IMG/VR virus record: IMGVR_UViG_3300031973_001259
Coordinates: 1 to 57,489 of that record
Strand: one strand, 5' to 3'
Origin: a virus
Length of the DNA: 57,489 nucleotides
The position numbers and the translations under genes are program-made. Each line of letters begins with the position of its first letter. Position 1 is the stretch's first letter. Of this stretch, positions 1-6,917 are shown piece by piece. The notes below the pieces were generated by a model. The model was not told the origin of the DNA, searched no databases, and worked only from the letters and a program-made list of their open reading frames with translations.

Positions 1-642
1 GACACCAGCTGCCACAGCTATAGCACCTATCAAAAGATATGGGTTTGCCAATAACCCTAGGATCTTTGGAATGTTGAGCAGCATTGATGTAAGAACACCA
101 CTAATTGTTCCAGTAATTGCACCAATGCCACCATTCAGAGCAAGTGCAACACCACCAGCAATCGCCAATCCCTTAATAAGATCGTTCTTTATCTTTTCAA
201 AAGCATCATTATCACCCTCTGACCATGCTTCTAAGGCATCTAATCCTTTTATTCCTAACCACCCTAAGAACAATGCCTCAAGTGCTTTCATAAAGCGACC
301 AAAAGGTCCCATTGCCCGTTTCTTTAAAGCCTCAATTGGTTTAACTAACCCATTCTTAAGAGCAGATTCAATAAAGTTTTCTTTTGTACCTTTTTTAAGA
401 CTATCTGCGGATTCTCTCTTTTGCTTTATCTCTCTCTTATCTTCTTCTGCATCTTGAGCGTTTCTACCACTAATCAGATCTGCAATTGCAGTTAGATTTC
501 TTTGGATTGCAAAGATGTTTTTGTTTAACGAATTATATTGCTTGACAGTCAAGTTCCCCTCAGGAACTCCTGGGTTGTCAACATTACCCTCGGGAGTTCC
601 CTTCTGACCTGGTGGAAGTAGCTTTGTAGGGTCAATAACCAT
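1..642 (-). CDS. Large virion or tape-measure-like protein, N-terminal part
   Basis: This reading frame is open from an ATG at 642 to the window edge, so only about the first 214 residues are visible. The start overlaps the end of gp51 by 11 bp, which fits translational coupling. The protein begins MVIDPTKLLPPGQKG. A basic, charged helical stretch lies around residues 60-110, followed by Gly/Ala/Leu-rich hydrophobic segments from about residue 125. In T4-like cyanophages a long baseplate-hub or tape-measure structural protein usually follows gp26 and gp51, and this position and composition fit that. The exact role is inferred; a lysozyme-type hub protein is an alternative that the missing C-terminus would settle. 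Confidence 0.6.
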   Translation of the reverse strand, partial: MVIDPTKLLPPGQKGTPEGNVDNPGVPEGNLTVKQYNSLNKNIFAIQRNLTAIADLISGRNAQDAEEDKREIKQKRESADSLKKGTKENFIESALKNGLVKPIEALKKRAMGPFGRFMKALEALFLGWLGIKGLDALEAWSEGDNDAFEKIKNDLIKGLAIAGGVALALNGGIGAITGTISGVLTSMLLNIPKILGLLANPYLLIGAIAVAAGV

Positions 643-811
643 TAGATTGTTGTGCCTTTAAATTCTGCTCTTCAATAAATGTCTCTAATAAACTAAGATA
701 AATGTCCCTTTCCCAAGGGATCATATTTTCAATATCACTCAAGGAGTATTTATGATGCTGCATGAGGGCGAAATTAACTTTGTAGTAAGCTACAATATCC
801 TCATGTAACAT
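632..811 (-). CDS. gp51: gp51-like baseplate hub assembly protein
   Basis: A 59-residue protein beginning MLHEDIVAYYKVNFALMQHH and ending at a TGA at 632-634. It starts 2 bp after the gp26 stop and overlaps the next gene by 11 bp. In T4, gp51 is a catalyst of baseplate-hub assembly encoded next to gp26, and cyanophages carry a short protein of this kind here, with conserved HHKYSLSDIENM and PWERD stretches. The assignment rests on position, size and recall of those motifs. Biochemical function in cyanophages is assumed from T4. Confidence 0.65.
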   Translation of the reverse strand: MLHEDIVAYYKVNFALMQHHKYSLSDIENMIPWERDIYLSLLETFIEEQNLKAQQSNGY

Positions 812-813
812 CG

Positions 814-1527
814 CTAGCTGAAAAAAGATGCTAATCCCTCAAGTACGATCTCATTTTCTACATTAGTATTCGGGTTCTCAAATTTAACAGTATGAGAAAG
901 CTTAGGCATAGTATTAAAGAAGGATTCGATTTGTTTGAACTGAGAAGAATTCAAACCCTCAATAAATTCAATCCATTCCTTCTTAGGTGTATCCTTTGAC
1001 TCCCAAGTCTCATCATCCGAGTAAATCATATCAACACAGGATGCAATGACATCGAATGATGCATTGAGATCAAGACCGGCACCAAAATTTTGACTGATGA
1101 ACTCTCCAAGAGATGGATACTTCATCCTCAGAGTTAAAGTATCATCTAATTTGATATCTCGATTATGTTCAGGATAATCAATAACCTGAATTTCATCAAT
1201 ATAGACTGTCAAGGGAACTTTAGTTTCTCCATCATCCTGACAGGTAACAATAACATCAATAGATTCTCCAACTGACTTTCCACGAACATTCAAAAATAGA
1301 TATTCGATATCAAAAGTAGAGAGTTCATTTACTTTCACACCACGAGTGATGATACATGCGGTGAGAACATCTTTGATAGCTCTCGCAATCTGTTCAATGT
1401 CCTCGCTCTCCATAGCCAAAACAAGAACTTTTTCTTCTTTGACTAGGAATGGGCGATACTTAATTTTTTTCTTTGTGGACGGAATAACCAACTCAAATGT
1501 CGGAGTTGCAATCTTTGGTAAAGACAT
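814..1527 (-). CDS. gp26: Baseplate hub subunit gp26
   Basis: A 237-residue protein. Its N-terminus has the gp26-family signature of a short beta-rich lead-in (MSLPKIATPTFELVIPS) followed by KYRPFLVKEEKVLVLAMES at about residues 24-42. T4 gp26 is a component of the baseplate hub. The gene lies between gp54-like and gp51-like genes, matching T4 tail-gene clustering, and an ATAAATA late promoter sits about 20 bp upstream of its ATG. Length is close to the T4 protein (about 208 residues). Confidence in the family is high; placement in the hub comes from T4 knowledge. Confidence 0.85.
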   Translation of the reverse strand: MSLPKIATPTFELVIPSTKKKIKYRPFLVKEEKVLVLAMESEDIEQIARAIKDVLTACIITRGVKVNELSTFDIEYLFLNVRGKSVGESIDVIVTCQDDGETKVPLTVYIDEIQVIDYPEHNRDIKLDDTLTLRMKYPSLGEFISQNFGAGLDLNASFDVIASCVDMIYSDDETWESKDTPKKEWIEFIEGLNSSQFKQIESFFNTMPKLSHTVKFENPNTNVENEIVLEGLASFFS

Positions 1528-1546
1528 AATAATTGTTCAGTAATTT

Positions 1547-1553
1547 TATTTAT
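1547..1553 (-). promoter_or_regulatory. T4-type late promoter for gp26
   Basis: The minus strand reads ATAAATA in the short gap between the gp54 stop (1559) and the gp26 start (1527). Expected initiation a few bases downstream leaves a leader of roughly 10-15 nt. This matches the late promoter element recognised in T4-like phages by the gp55/gp33-modified host polymerase. Confidence 0.6.
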
Positions 1554-1558
1554 TAGGG

Positions 1559-2356
1559 TCAAAAAGGTATTACCTCAATAGGTTGAACCCTAGGAGGGTT
1601 ATTTTGATCAGTTTTTGGAGCTAGTCCACTATCTCCATTAGGATCGCTAGAGTATTCTCTCCCCGTCGTTTCCTTATATTCTTTCTTATCCTCCACAGAC
1701 CATTGAGTTGAAACCTCTCTCTGATCTGAACGGGTATCTAAACTACCAATACTTCCAAGAACATACCTATCATAACTGAAAGTCACAGTAATTTCTAGAA
1801 CTCGATTAGTTCCATAATCTACTGCAGATGGGACGATATTAACTGGGAACGCATTGATAAAGGTATAGTCTATCTTCTGGAAGTGGTCTTTGTCAAACTT
1901 ACTTACACCCATTTGACTACACTTATAGTTGTCGGGAAACAACATTCTACTGTAATAGGCTCTTTTATCTTGACTTACTTCTCCACCACTTGCAATAAAT
2001 TCTTGCCATAGTTGGAAGAACTTTAACACAAGATAGTTCTTATCAACAATAAAGGTGAATGAACTATCGGTAAAGACTCTTGTGTGGGCATACTTTTGGA
2101 CAATACCCATGTAATTGCCTTTTATTTGTGCGGTAGCAAAAGCAGCACCAGGAAGTTCTGCTCCCTTACACAACAAATTTAACTCCCTGGTAAGAAAATA
2201 CCGAGAAAGTAAAGGTTCCTTCGCTTGAACATAATTTAATAAACCGGTTGGGAAAGCCAGAAGTTGAAACTCGAAATGATTCGTTGTAGCTACATTCGTA
2301 AACAACGATTTTATTTCTGTTGTAGTTCTCTTCCTGGGGTAATTTCGTCGTGGCAC
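1559..2356 (-). CDS. gp54: Baseplate tail-tube initiator gp54-like
   Basis: A 265-residue protein with the shape of the T4 tail-tube family. After a basic N-terminus it has LLCKGAELPG at about residues 82-91, then IKGNYMGIVQKYAHTR, FTDSSFTFIVD and a late ITVTFSYDRY strand, as in tube-like proteins gp19, gp48 and gp54. With gp48 identified separately at 3184, gp54 is the best fit; it starts tube polymerisation on the baseplate. No ATG is available, so the start is GTG at 2356, with TAAGG about 8 nt upstream. It diverges from gp4 across a 29-bp gap. T4 gp54 is somewhat longer (about 320 residues). Confidence 0.7.
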   Translation of the reverse strand: MPRRNYPRKRTTTEIKSLFTNVATTNHFEFQLLAFPTGLLNYVQAKEPLLSRYFLTRELNLLCKGAELPGAAFATAQIKGNYMGIVQKYAHTRVFTDSSFTFIVDKNYLVLKFFQLWQEFIASGGEVSQDKRAYYSRMLFPDNYKCSQMGVSKFDKDHFQKIDYTFINAFPVNIVPSAVDYGTNRVLEITVTFSYDRYVLGSIGSLDTRSDQREVSTQWSVEDKKEYKETTGREYSSDPNGDSGLAPKTDQNNPPRVQPIEVIPF

Positions 2357-2364
2357 ACTAAATA
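2357..2364 (+). promoter_or_regulatory. Candidate late promoter upstream of gp4
   Basis: ACTAAATA lies in the 29-bp divergent gap upstream of gp4. It differs from the T4 late consensus only in its first bases. CTAAATA occurs upstream of several genes in this window, which supports it modestly. Confidence 0.4.
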
Positions 2365-2385
2365 CCTTAGGTTAAATATTTTATA

Positions 2386-2820
2386 ATGGCGTATAGAGGT
2401 AGATTTCAACCTAGCAATATTGAAAAATATCGAGGAGACCATCGCTCTATTATTTATCGCAGTTTATGGGAACGAAAGTTCATGGTTTACTGTGATAGAA
2501 ATGAAAACATTCTTGAATGGGGCAGTGAGGAGATTGTTATCCCATATCGTTCTCCTCTAGATGGAAGAATTCATAGATATTTTCCAGATTTCTATATCAA
2601 AGTTCGCGAAAACACGGGAGATATTAAAAGATATATTATAGAAGTGAAACCAAAAAAGCAGTGTATTGAACCAAAGGTACAAAAGCAACGAACTAAAACA
2701 TACATCCGTGAAGTTGCTGAGTATGCTAAAAATCAAGCGAAGTGGAAAGCTGCTACTGAATATTGTAAGGATAGATTATTTCAATTTAAAATCTTAACAG
2801 AGGACAATTTAGGTGTATGA
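2386..2820 (+). CDS. gp4: Head completion protein gp4
   Basis: A 144-residue protein matching the T4 gp4 (gp50/65) family of capsid completion proteins, which finish the DNA-filled head so tails can join. Visible features include YRGDHRSIIYRSLWERKFM near residue 15, EWGSEEIVIPYRSP, and YFPDFYIKV followed by IIEVKPKKQ. The D...EVK arrangement resembles the endonuclease-like fold noted for this family. Length is near the T4 protein (about 150 residues). It is the first of four plus-strand genes and overlaps the next by 4 bp (ATGA). Confidence 0.85.
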   Translation: MAYRGRFQPSNIEKYRGDHRSIIYRSLWERKFMVYCDRNENILEWGSEEIVIPYRSPLDGRIHRYFPDFYIKVRENTGDIKRYIIEVKPKKQCIEPKVQKQRTKTYIREVAEYAKNQAKWKAATEYCKDRLFQFKILTEDNLGV

Positions 2821-3164
2821 GTAGGTTACAACCCATAGTAGATGAACTTATCGGTTTAGAACAACCAGAAGATATTTTCACTAAGATTATGGAAGTTTTA
2901 GACAATCTAGAAATTATTCCAGAAGGAGGAAAATTCTATACTTTTATATACAAAGCAAAGACACCAAACATAAAATATGATGAGTTTCCACTAATTGCCT
3001 GCACTAGTGTAGATAAATGGGGATTCACTGGATTTAACTTTCATTGGAATCTAACAAGAAACTATACTTGGGAAGAATGCCAAAGTCAGTTATATGTTAT
3101 TGAGGCTAATGAACTTGAAGATGCCAGATCTTTATCATATGCAAAATTCAAAATGTCCACATAA
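2817..3164 (+). CDS. Conserved hypothetical protein between gp4 and gp48
   Basis: A 115-residue acidic, soluble protein coupled to gp4 by an ATGA overlap. No catalytic motif, signal peptide or membrane segment is visible. The middle is aromatic (WGFTGFNFHWN at about residues 68-78). Its place between a head-completion gene and two baseplate genes suggests a virion assembly or structural role, but this is inference. Its stop codon is part of the downstream late promoter. Confidence 0.6.
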   Translation: MSRLQPIVDELIGLEQPEDIFTKIMEVLDNLEIIPEGGKFYTFIYKAKTPNIKYDEFPLIACTSVDKWGFTGFNFHWNLTRNYTWEECQSQLYVIEANELEDARSLSYAKFKMST

Positions 3165-3167
3165 ATA
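3161..3167 (+). promoter_or_regulatory. T4-type late promoter for gp48-gp53
   Basis: ATAAATA on the plus strand overlaps the TAA stop of the preceding gene and lies about 17 bp upstream of the gp48 ATG. It would drive gp48 and gp53. Confidence 0.6.
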
Positions 3168-3183
3168 ACTAATAAAAAAACGG

Positions 3184-4107
3184 ATGGCTCATCCACAACT
3201 GCTTAGATATCCTCTCGATATTATAGACTCCACAACAGACTATATGTTTTTGGAGGTTATGGAATATGTGCCTTCAAAAGTACCTACTTTTGACCCAGGT
3301 AGTGGTAGAAGAAAACCGGGAACAGGAACTGATGTTTTTAAATCGGCAGGTACGAAAGCAAAACAAAGTATTATCTTACCAATACCAAATTCTATCGCAT
3401 CAGTAAACAGAACTGGTTGGGGAGAAAGTAGAATATCTGCACTTGCTGGTTCAGGACTCAAGGCAGCAGGATTGTTAGTTGATGCAGCTACGGGTAAACT
3501 TCCTGAGGGTAGCAGTTTAGGTGAAACAGCTGCTGATTTTGCCGCCAGCGAAGCTTCAGGGTTGGGTGGCGGTACCGGTACTGGATTTGATTTGTATAGA
3601 AAATATTTTAAAACACAAGCTCAGAGAGCGATTGTTAATGCAGTTGCAGGAACTTCGATTGGATTAAATGATGTTCTTGGTAGACAAGAGGGTCAGATTA
3701 TAAATCAAAATGTAGAACTACTGTTCAATAGTGTGTCTATTAGACCTTTTGGATTCAACTGGGATTTGACTCCTAGAAATATAAATGAGTCAAAATCAGT
3801 CCTACAAATCATAAAAACTCTTAAAAGGACATCTGCAGCAAAGTCAATAAAAGGTAAAAACGCATTCTTACAAGCACCGGATGTTTTTAGACTCAGCTAT
3901 AAGAAAGGAACTGCAGATCAAAAATATCTGAATAAATTTAAATTATGTGCCCTAACAAGTGTTGGAGTAGATTACACGGGTTCTGGTATTCACGCAACAT
4001 ATAATGATGGGACACCGATTCATTATAGGTTGAATTTATCATTTACTGAGCTTGAACCAGTATATGCCGAAGATTATGACGACAACTACAACGACGCAGG
4101 ATTCTAA
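3184..4107 (+). CDS. gp48: Baseplate tail-tube cap gp48
   Basis: A 307-residue protein resembling cyanophage gp48 proteins. The start MAHPQLLRYPLDIIDSTTDY is followed by FLEVMEYVP, a Gly/Ser/Ala-rich middle (about residues 90-130), and a C-terminal half typical of tube-related proteins, with SVSIRPFGFNWDLTPRN near residue 184 and LNLSFTELEPV near the end. In T4, gp48 binds the assembled baseplate and forms the platform for gp54 and the gp19 tube. The stop overlaps the gp53 start by one base. T4 gp48 is about 360 residues. Confidence 0.75.
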   Translation: MAHPQLLRYPLDIIDSTTDYMFLEVMEYVPSKVPTFDPGSGRRKPGTGTDVFKSAGTKAKQSIILPIPNSIASVNRTGWGESRISALAGSGLKAAGLLVDAATGKLPEGSSLGETAADFAASEASGLGGGTGTGFDLYRKYFKTQAQRAIVNAVAGTSIGLNDVLGRQEGQIINQNVELLFNSVSIRPFGFNWDLTPRNINESKSVLQIIKTLKRTSAAKSIKGKNAFLQAPDVFRLSYKKGTADQKYLNKFKLCALTSVGVDYTGSGIHATYNDGTPIHYRLNLSFTELEPVYAEDYDDNYNDAGF

Positions 4108-4748
4108 TGGCTAGTCACTCATACTTCAATCTTTTACCAAACTTCCAATACCTCAACCCCAATCAATCTGGTGGTAGAAAGAAGCAATATGTAGAGGTAA
4201 AGAATCTTTTTACGCGAATGAAGATCAGAGACTCTGTTTCTGAGTTTGCAACTAACCTGACAAAATACGATATTGATGAAAATCAACGACCTGATGATGT
4301 CGCTAATGAATTATATGGCGATCCAAATTATGATTGGGTAGTTTTATTGACTGCCAATATCATCAATGTCAGAGATGAATGGCCATTATCATCTAGACAA
4401 CTATATGATGTTATGTATGACAAGTATGAGGAAAATCTAAATTCTACTCGTCACTATGAGACAAAAGAAACAAAAGATTCTCAAGGAAGACTTTTAATTC
4501 CTGGCGGTCAGGTTGTTGATTCCACATTTAGAATCCCAAACCCAGACTCTCCTGGTCAAGATATTAACCCAACTGTTGGAGTTTCTAATTGGCTAGTGGA
4601 AGTAAGAAAAAACAATAAAAAACGAACGATAAGAGTACTCAGAAGTGAATACTTAACATCGTTCGTTAATGAATTTAGAGATTTTCTAGAATATCAAGAA
4701 TCTTCTCAGTTTGATCCTCAGACTGGAATTAAAATTGCTTCTGACTAA
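4107..4748 (+). CDS. gp53: Baseplate wedge subunit gp53
   Basis: A 213-residue protein of the T4 gp53 family, a baseplate wedge component. The signature lies in residues 1-110: SYFNLLPNFQYLN, then DDVANELYGDPNYDWVVLL and an INVRDEWPLS stretch, the LysM-like region of gp53. It is coupled to gp48 by a one-base overlap. Its stop overlaps the stop of the opposing minus-strand gene by 4 bp, so transcription converges here with no spacer terminator. Confidence 0.85.
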   Translation: MASHSYFNLLPNFQYLNPNQSGGRKKQYVEVKNLFTRMKIRDSVSEFATNLTKYDIDENQRPDDVANELYGDPNYDWVVLLTANIINVRDEWPLSSRQLYDVMYDKYEENLNSTRHYETKETKDSQGRLLIPGGQVVDSTFRIPNPDSPGQDINPTVGVSNWLVEVRKNNKKRTIRVLRSEYLTSFVNEFRDFLEYQESSQFDPQTGIKIASD

Positions 4749-5149
4749 AGAAGTGCTTCTAGTTGTGATGCCGTAGTTGCAGAATTAATATCAGAATAGG
4801 GTACAACAGGATTATCTTTCAGTACTGGAGATTCTCCCTTCATTTCTGCTAGTGCTGTAATCTCTTGATTCTCGGTTCTGATCTGCAGATACCGACTTTC
4901 CAGCTCTTTCTGGCACAGATTTTTTGCACTTACAAGATCCACATCCACAGCTGAATTTGAGTGGTTGTATTTCCATGCGTTTCTGAATACTGTAGAGGGC
5001 AATTCGGTATGAGAGATCATCGAGTACTCTGATGTAGGTACATCCTTAGAGATGATATCTATATCAGAGAGAATGCACTGATCTGACGGAATGACGACAT
5101 TACAAAACCCGTCAGGGCCATTATAAACAATTACTTGAGTGCGTGACAT
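4745..5149 (-). CDS. Conserved hypothetical protein
   Basis: A 134-residue protein beginning MSRTQVIVYNGPDGFCNVVIP. The N-terminus predicts as beta strands. A helical segment at about residues 75-105 contains a run of charged residues (KELESRYLQIRTENQEI). The overall style, including W-x-Y/D-rich wording near residue 58, recalls small phage tail-fibre or assembly proteins, but the family is not recognised with certainty. It sits two bases after a 52-residue ORF and probably shares a late transcript from the promoter at 5354. Confidence 0.55.
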   Translation of the reverse strand: MSRTQVIVYNGPDGFCNVVIPSDQCILSDIDIISKDVPTSEYSMISHTELPSTVFRNAWKYNHSNSAVDVDLVSAKNLCQKELESRYLQIRTENQEITALAEMKGESPVLKDNPVVPYSDINSATTASQLEALL

Positions 5150-5151
5150 TA

Positions 5152-5310
5152 TCAGGCAGAAACAACTACAATATTCTGAGCAGACGGGAAGAGTTGCGTT
5201 ACTCTTGTTTCTGCCATACTAGCAGATTCAGCAATTACTTCAAGTCTTTGAGTATTGGTATTGTCACCATCATCGTATGTGACAATATATCTATTACCGG
5301 AGAAAGACAT
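5152..5310 (-). CDS. Small hypothetical protein (52 aa)
   Basis: This frame runs from ATG at 5310 to TGA at 5152-5154, immediately before the 134-residue gene. The product, beginning MSFSGNRYIVTYDDGDN, predicts as a small strand-helix-strand domain ending in VVVSA. No known motif is visible. A late promoter and the gp32 terminator lie directly upstream, so it is probably the first gene of a two-gene late unit. Confidence 0.55.
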   Translation of the reverse strand: MSFSGNRYIVTYDDGDNTNTQRLEVIAESASMAETRVTQLFPSAQNIVVVSA

Positions 5311-5335
5311 TTTTAGCTAGAAAAAAACTACGAAA

Positions 5336-5351
5336 GGGAGGTCTCCCTCCC
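5336..5351 (-). terminator. gp32 terminator hairpin
   Basis: Inverted repeat GGGAGG / CCTCCC with a 4-nt loop; on the minus strand it is followed by TTTCG and further on a run of Ts. It lies 11 bp past the gp32 stop. The late promoter at 5354 is placed so that its transcript would begin inside this stem. Confidence 0.6.
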
Positions 5352-5353
5352 TA

Positions 5354-5361
5354 TATTTATA
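5354..5361 (-). promoter_or_regulatory. T4-type late promoter abutting the gp32 stop
   Basis: An exact TATAAATA on the minus strand lies directly after the gp32 stop codon (the join reads TGATATAAATA). Initiation would fall about 6 nt downstream, within the 5' arm of the gp32 terminator. The late transcript would therefore lack a complete hairpin, while gp32 read-through transcripts would contain it. Confidence 0.65.
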
Positions 5362-6243
5362 TCATTCCTCTGCAAGACGCTGGAAATAGGACAGAGCGTC
5401 ATCATCTTCTGTAGATCCACCCATATCAACCTTACCGGCGATTGGGTCATTTACTACAGGTTGTGCTTCTTCATCCATAACCTCAGGGTCAGGAGCTTTA
5501 GGAGTAGAAGATCCAAGAACATAGTTCAAACGAGTCTTCAGTTCATCATAGGATTTGAACTGAGAAGGATCAACTAACTCTGCAAGAGAATACTCTTTCT
5601 TCCAAATTGCTTCCATAGCATCATCATCATCCAGGAGAGGTGCTTGACGAGCAAACTCACTAGAATCATAATTCCAGTAACCTGCAACTTTTTTGATTTT
5701 GATCTTAAAGTCGGCACCCTGCCAGAAGTCGAATGGGTTGATTGGTTCTTCGTCTTCAAACTCAGGTTGCATGGCAGACATAACCTTATCAAAGATCTTC
5801 TTACCAAACTTATAAAGGAAGACCCTACCCTCGTTATCAGGGTTTGCAGGATCTTTTACAACATAGATGTTGGAGTAGTAAGAAAGCTTACGCTTCTGCT
5901 TACGAGCAGTCTCTTTGTCAGAATCAATGCCACTGTTCCAGAGACTAGAATTGAGTTCGGAAACAGGATCTTTGGCACCACTAGTGGTCAAAGAGTTTTC
6001 AATATACCAACCACCAGGACCTTGGAAGGCATGGGAGTACATCTTTGCCCATGGGAGATCTTCACCATCAGGGGCAGGAAGAAAACGGATAACAGCATAT
6101 CCATTGCCAGCTTTATCGACCTCTGGTTTCCAGAGACGCTCGTCAGCTGAGTTGCCACCCTTATTGGTTTTCTCTACTTCCTTAACCAGTTTAGCGGTTA
6201 GTGAACCAAGGGAGGACTGTTTTTTAAGTGATGCGAATGACAT
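5362..6243 (-). CDS. gp32: Single-stranded DNA-binding protein gp32
   Basis: A 293-residue gp32 homologue that coats ssDNA during replication, recombination and repair. The N-terminal cooperativity region (FASLKKQSSLGSLTAKL) is followed by the core OB-fold with WYIENSL, SYYSNIYVVKDPANPDNEG and FLYKFGKKIFDKV, close to T4 gp32, and an acidic C-terminal tail (about residues 245-293) that normally recruits replication partners. The protein contains no cysteine, so the T4 His/Cys3 zinc site is absent. A near-consensus sigma-70 promoter lies upstream and the leader carries an 8-bp direct repeat. Confidence 0.95.
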   Translation of the reverse strand: MSFASLKKQSSLGSLTAKLVKEVEKTNKGGNSADERLWKPEVDKAGNGYAVIRFLPAPDGEDLPWAKMYSHAFQGPGGWYIENSLTTSGAKDPVSELNSSLWNSGIDSDKETARKQKRKLSYYSNIYVVKDPANPDNEGRVFLYKFGKKIFDKVMSAMQPEFEDEEPINPFDFWQGADFKIKIKKVAGYWNYDSSEFARQAPLLDDDDAMEAIWKKEYSLAELVDPSQFKSYDELKTRLNYVLGSSTPKAPDPEVMDEEAQPVVNDPIAGKVDMGGSTEDDDALSYFQRLAEE

Positions 6244-6245
6244 TA

Positions 6246-6270
6246 GATTTGGCCTGTAATTGGATTTGGC
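6246..6270 (-). repeat. Direct repeat in gp32 leader
   Basis: GCCAAATC occurs twice (minus strand, 6270-6263 and 6253-6246) with starts 17 nt apart. The second copy lies immediately before the gp32 start codon, next to the only AGG that could serve as a ribosome-binding site. T4 gp32 represses its own translation through a leader operator, so this is a candidate operator, by analogy only. Confidence 0.4.
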
Positions 6271-6283
6271 TTGTTACTGGTCT

Positions 6284-6313
6284 ATTATAGGGCGACAGTG
6301 CTCCCATTGTCAA
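6284..6313 (-). promoter_or_regulatory. Sigma-70 (early) promoter for gp32
   Basis: On the minus strand TTGACA (6313-6308) and TATAAT (6289-6284) are separated by 18 bp, both full consensus hexamers. Initiation near 6277 gives a leader of about 35 nt. The -10 is followed by AGACC, the same extension found at the promoter at 10274. Confidence 0.8.
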
Positions 6314-6639
6314 GAGATCTGCTCTCTGACTTTTGTTAAGGTTTTCTGCATGTTGCCGAAAAGGACTGCACAATCAACATCTTTGGGGAACCCCATCATG
6401 ATAGCTGATTTGCGGACACTCTCACGCATTTCTTGTGCGCGAGGATCATCAGACAGTGACATTCTCGTATACAGAATTCTCTGTTTTTCTAATAGTAGAT
6501 CGAGTTTATCGATATGCTCAATTTTCTCTTCACGATCTAATTCGCCAAAAGAAAATACTTCAGTGTAGATTTCTTCCTGAAGTTCATTAATTTCCTGTAA
6601 CTCCTCTTGAACAAGTTCTGAGTCGAAAAAATCTGACAT
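6310..6639 (-). CDS. DUF1825 family protein
   Basis: A 109-residue protein beginning MSDFFDSELVQEELQEINEL. It fits the DUF1825 family, shared between cyanobacteria and their phages, whose members begin with a similar FFDSE-V-QE segment followed by long amphipathic helices. The middle (LLLEKQRILYTRMSLSDDP, about residues 48-66) is also family-like. The protein is probably all helical; function is unknown. It lies between gp32 and gp33 in the replication and late-transcription cluster. Its own stop lies within the gp32 promoter. Confidence 0.75.
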   Translation of the reverse strand: MSDFFDSELVQEELQEINELQEEIYTEVFSFGELDREEKIEHIDKLDLLLEKQRILYTRMSLSDDPRAQEMRESVRKSAIMMGFPKDVDCAVLFGNMQKTLTKVREQIS

Positions 6640-6659
6640 CTTTCTAATTTACCTTGGCT

Positions 6660-6666
6660 TATTTAG
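6660..6666 (-). promoter_or_regulatory. Candidate late promoter (CTAAATA)
   Basis: The minus strand reads CTAAATA across the TAA stop of gp33, about 20 bp upstream of the DUF1825 start. It is a one-base variant of ATAAATA and a weaker candidate than the exact elements. Confidence 0.35.
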
Positions 6667-6917
6667 AGAGGCAACTTTGCTCTAGTGGTCTTCTTCATAA
6701 AATTAAGATCTTGAGCATCACGCTTCAATTTCTCTTTCAATGGCTTTGAAATTAACTTACTAATTGAGTCTATTTCAATACCATTCTCCTCACAGAAAAG
6801 CACAATGGCTTCAATGTAATTCATTTTTTCTTTTAGTACAAGAGTCTCTATTTCTAAAGAGAACTTTGCAGCATTCATGAACTTTTTGCCCAATGCCTTT
6901 GTTAATTCATTTTCCAT
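6663..6917 (-). CDS. gp33: Late transcription accessory protein gp33
   Basis: An 84-residue protein matching cyanophage gp33. The C-terminal two thirds contain the signature EAIVLFCEENGIEIDSI, KLISKPLKEKLKRDA and LNFMKKTTRAKLPL. In T4, gp33 binds the RNA polymerase beta-flap and links it to the sliding clamp and gp55 for late transcription. The protein is shorter than T4 gp33 (112 residues), as is usual in cyanophages. Its start overlaps the nuclease gene by 11 bp. Confidence 0.8.
   Translation of the reverse strand: MENELTKALGKKFMNAAKFSLEIETLVLKEKMNYIEAIVLFCEENGIEIDSISKLISKPLKEKLKRDAQDLNFMKKTTRAKLPL

Noticed and set aside
71-457. 128-codon plus-strand frame at the left edge
   Set aside because: It is the antisense of the open minus-strand structural gene that overlaps gp51; Ser/Pro/Phe-rich shadow composition.
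5644-6150. 168-codon plus-strand frame opposite gp32
   Set aside because: It lies wholly antisense to a clear gp32 gene, lacks a ribosome-binding site and shows no recognisable protein features.
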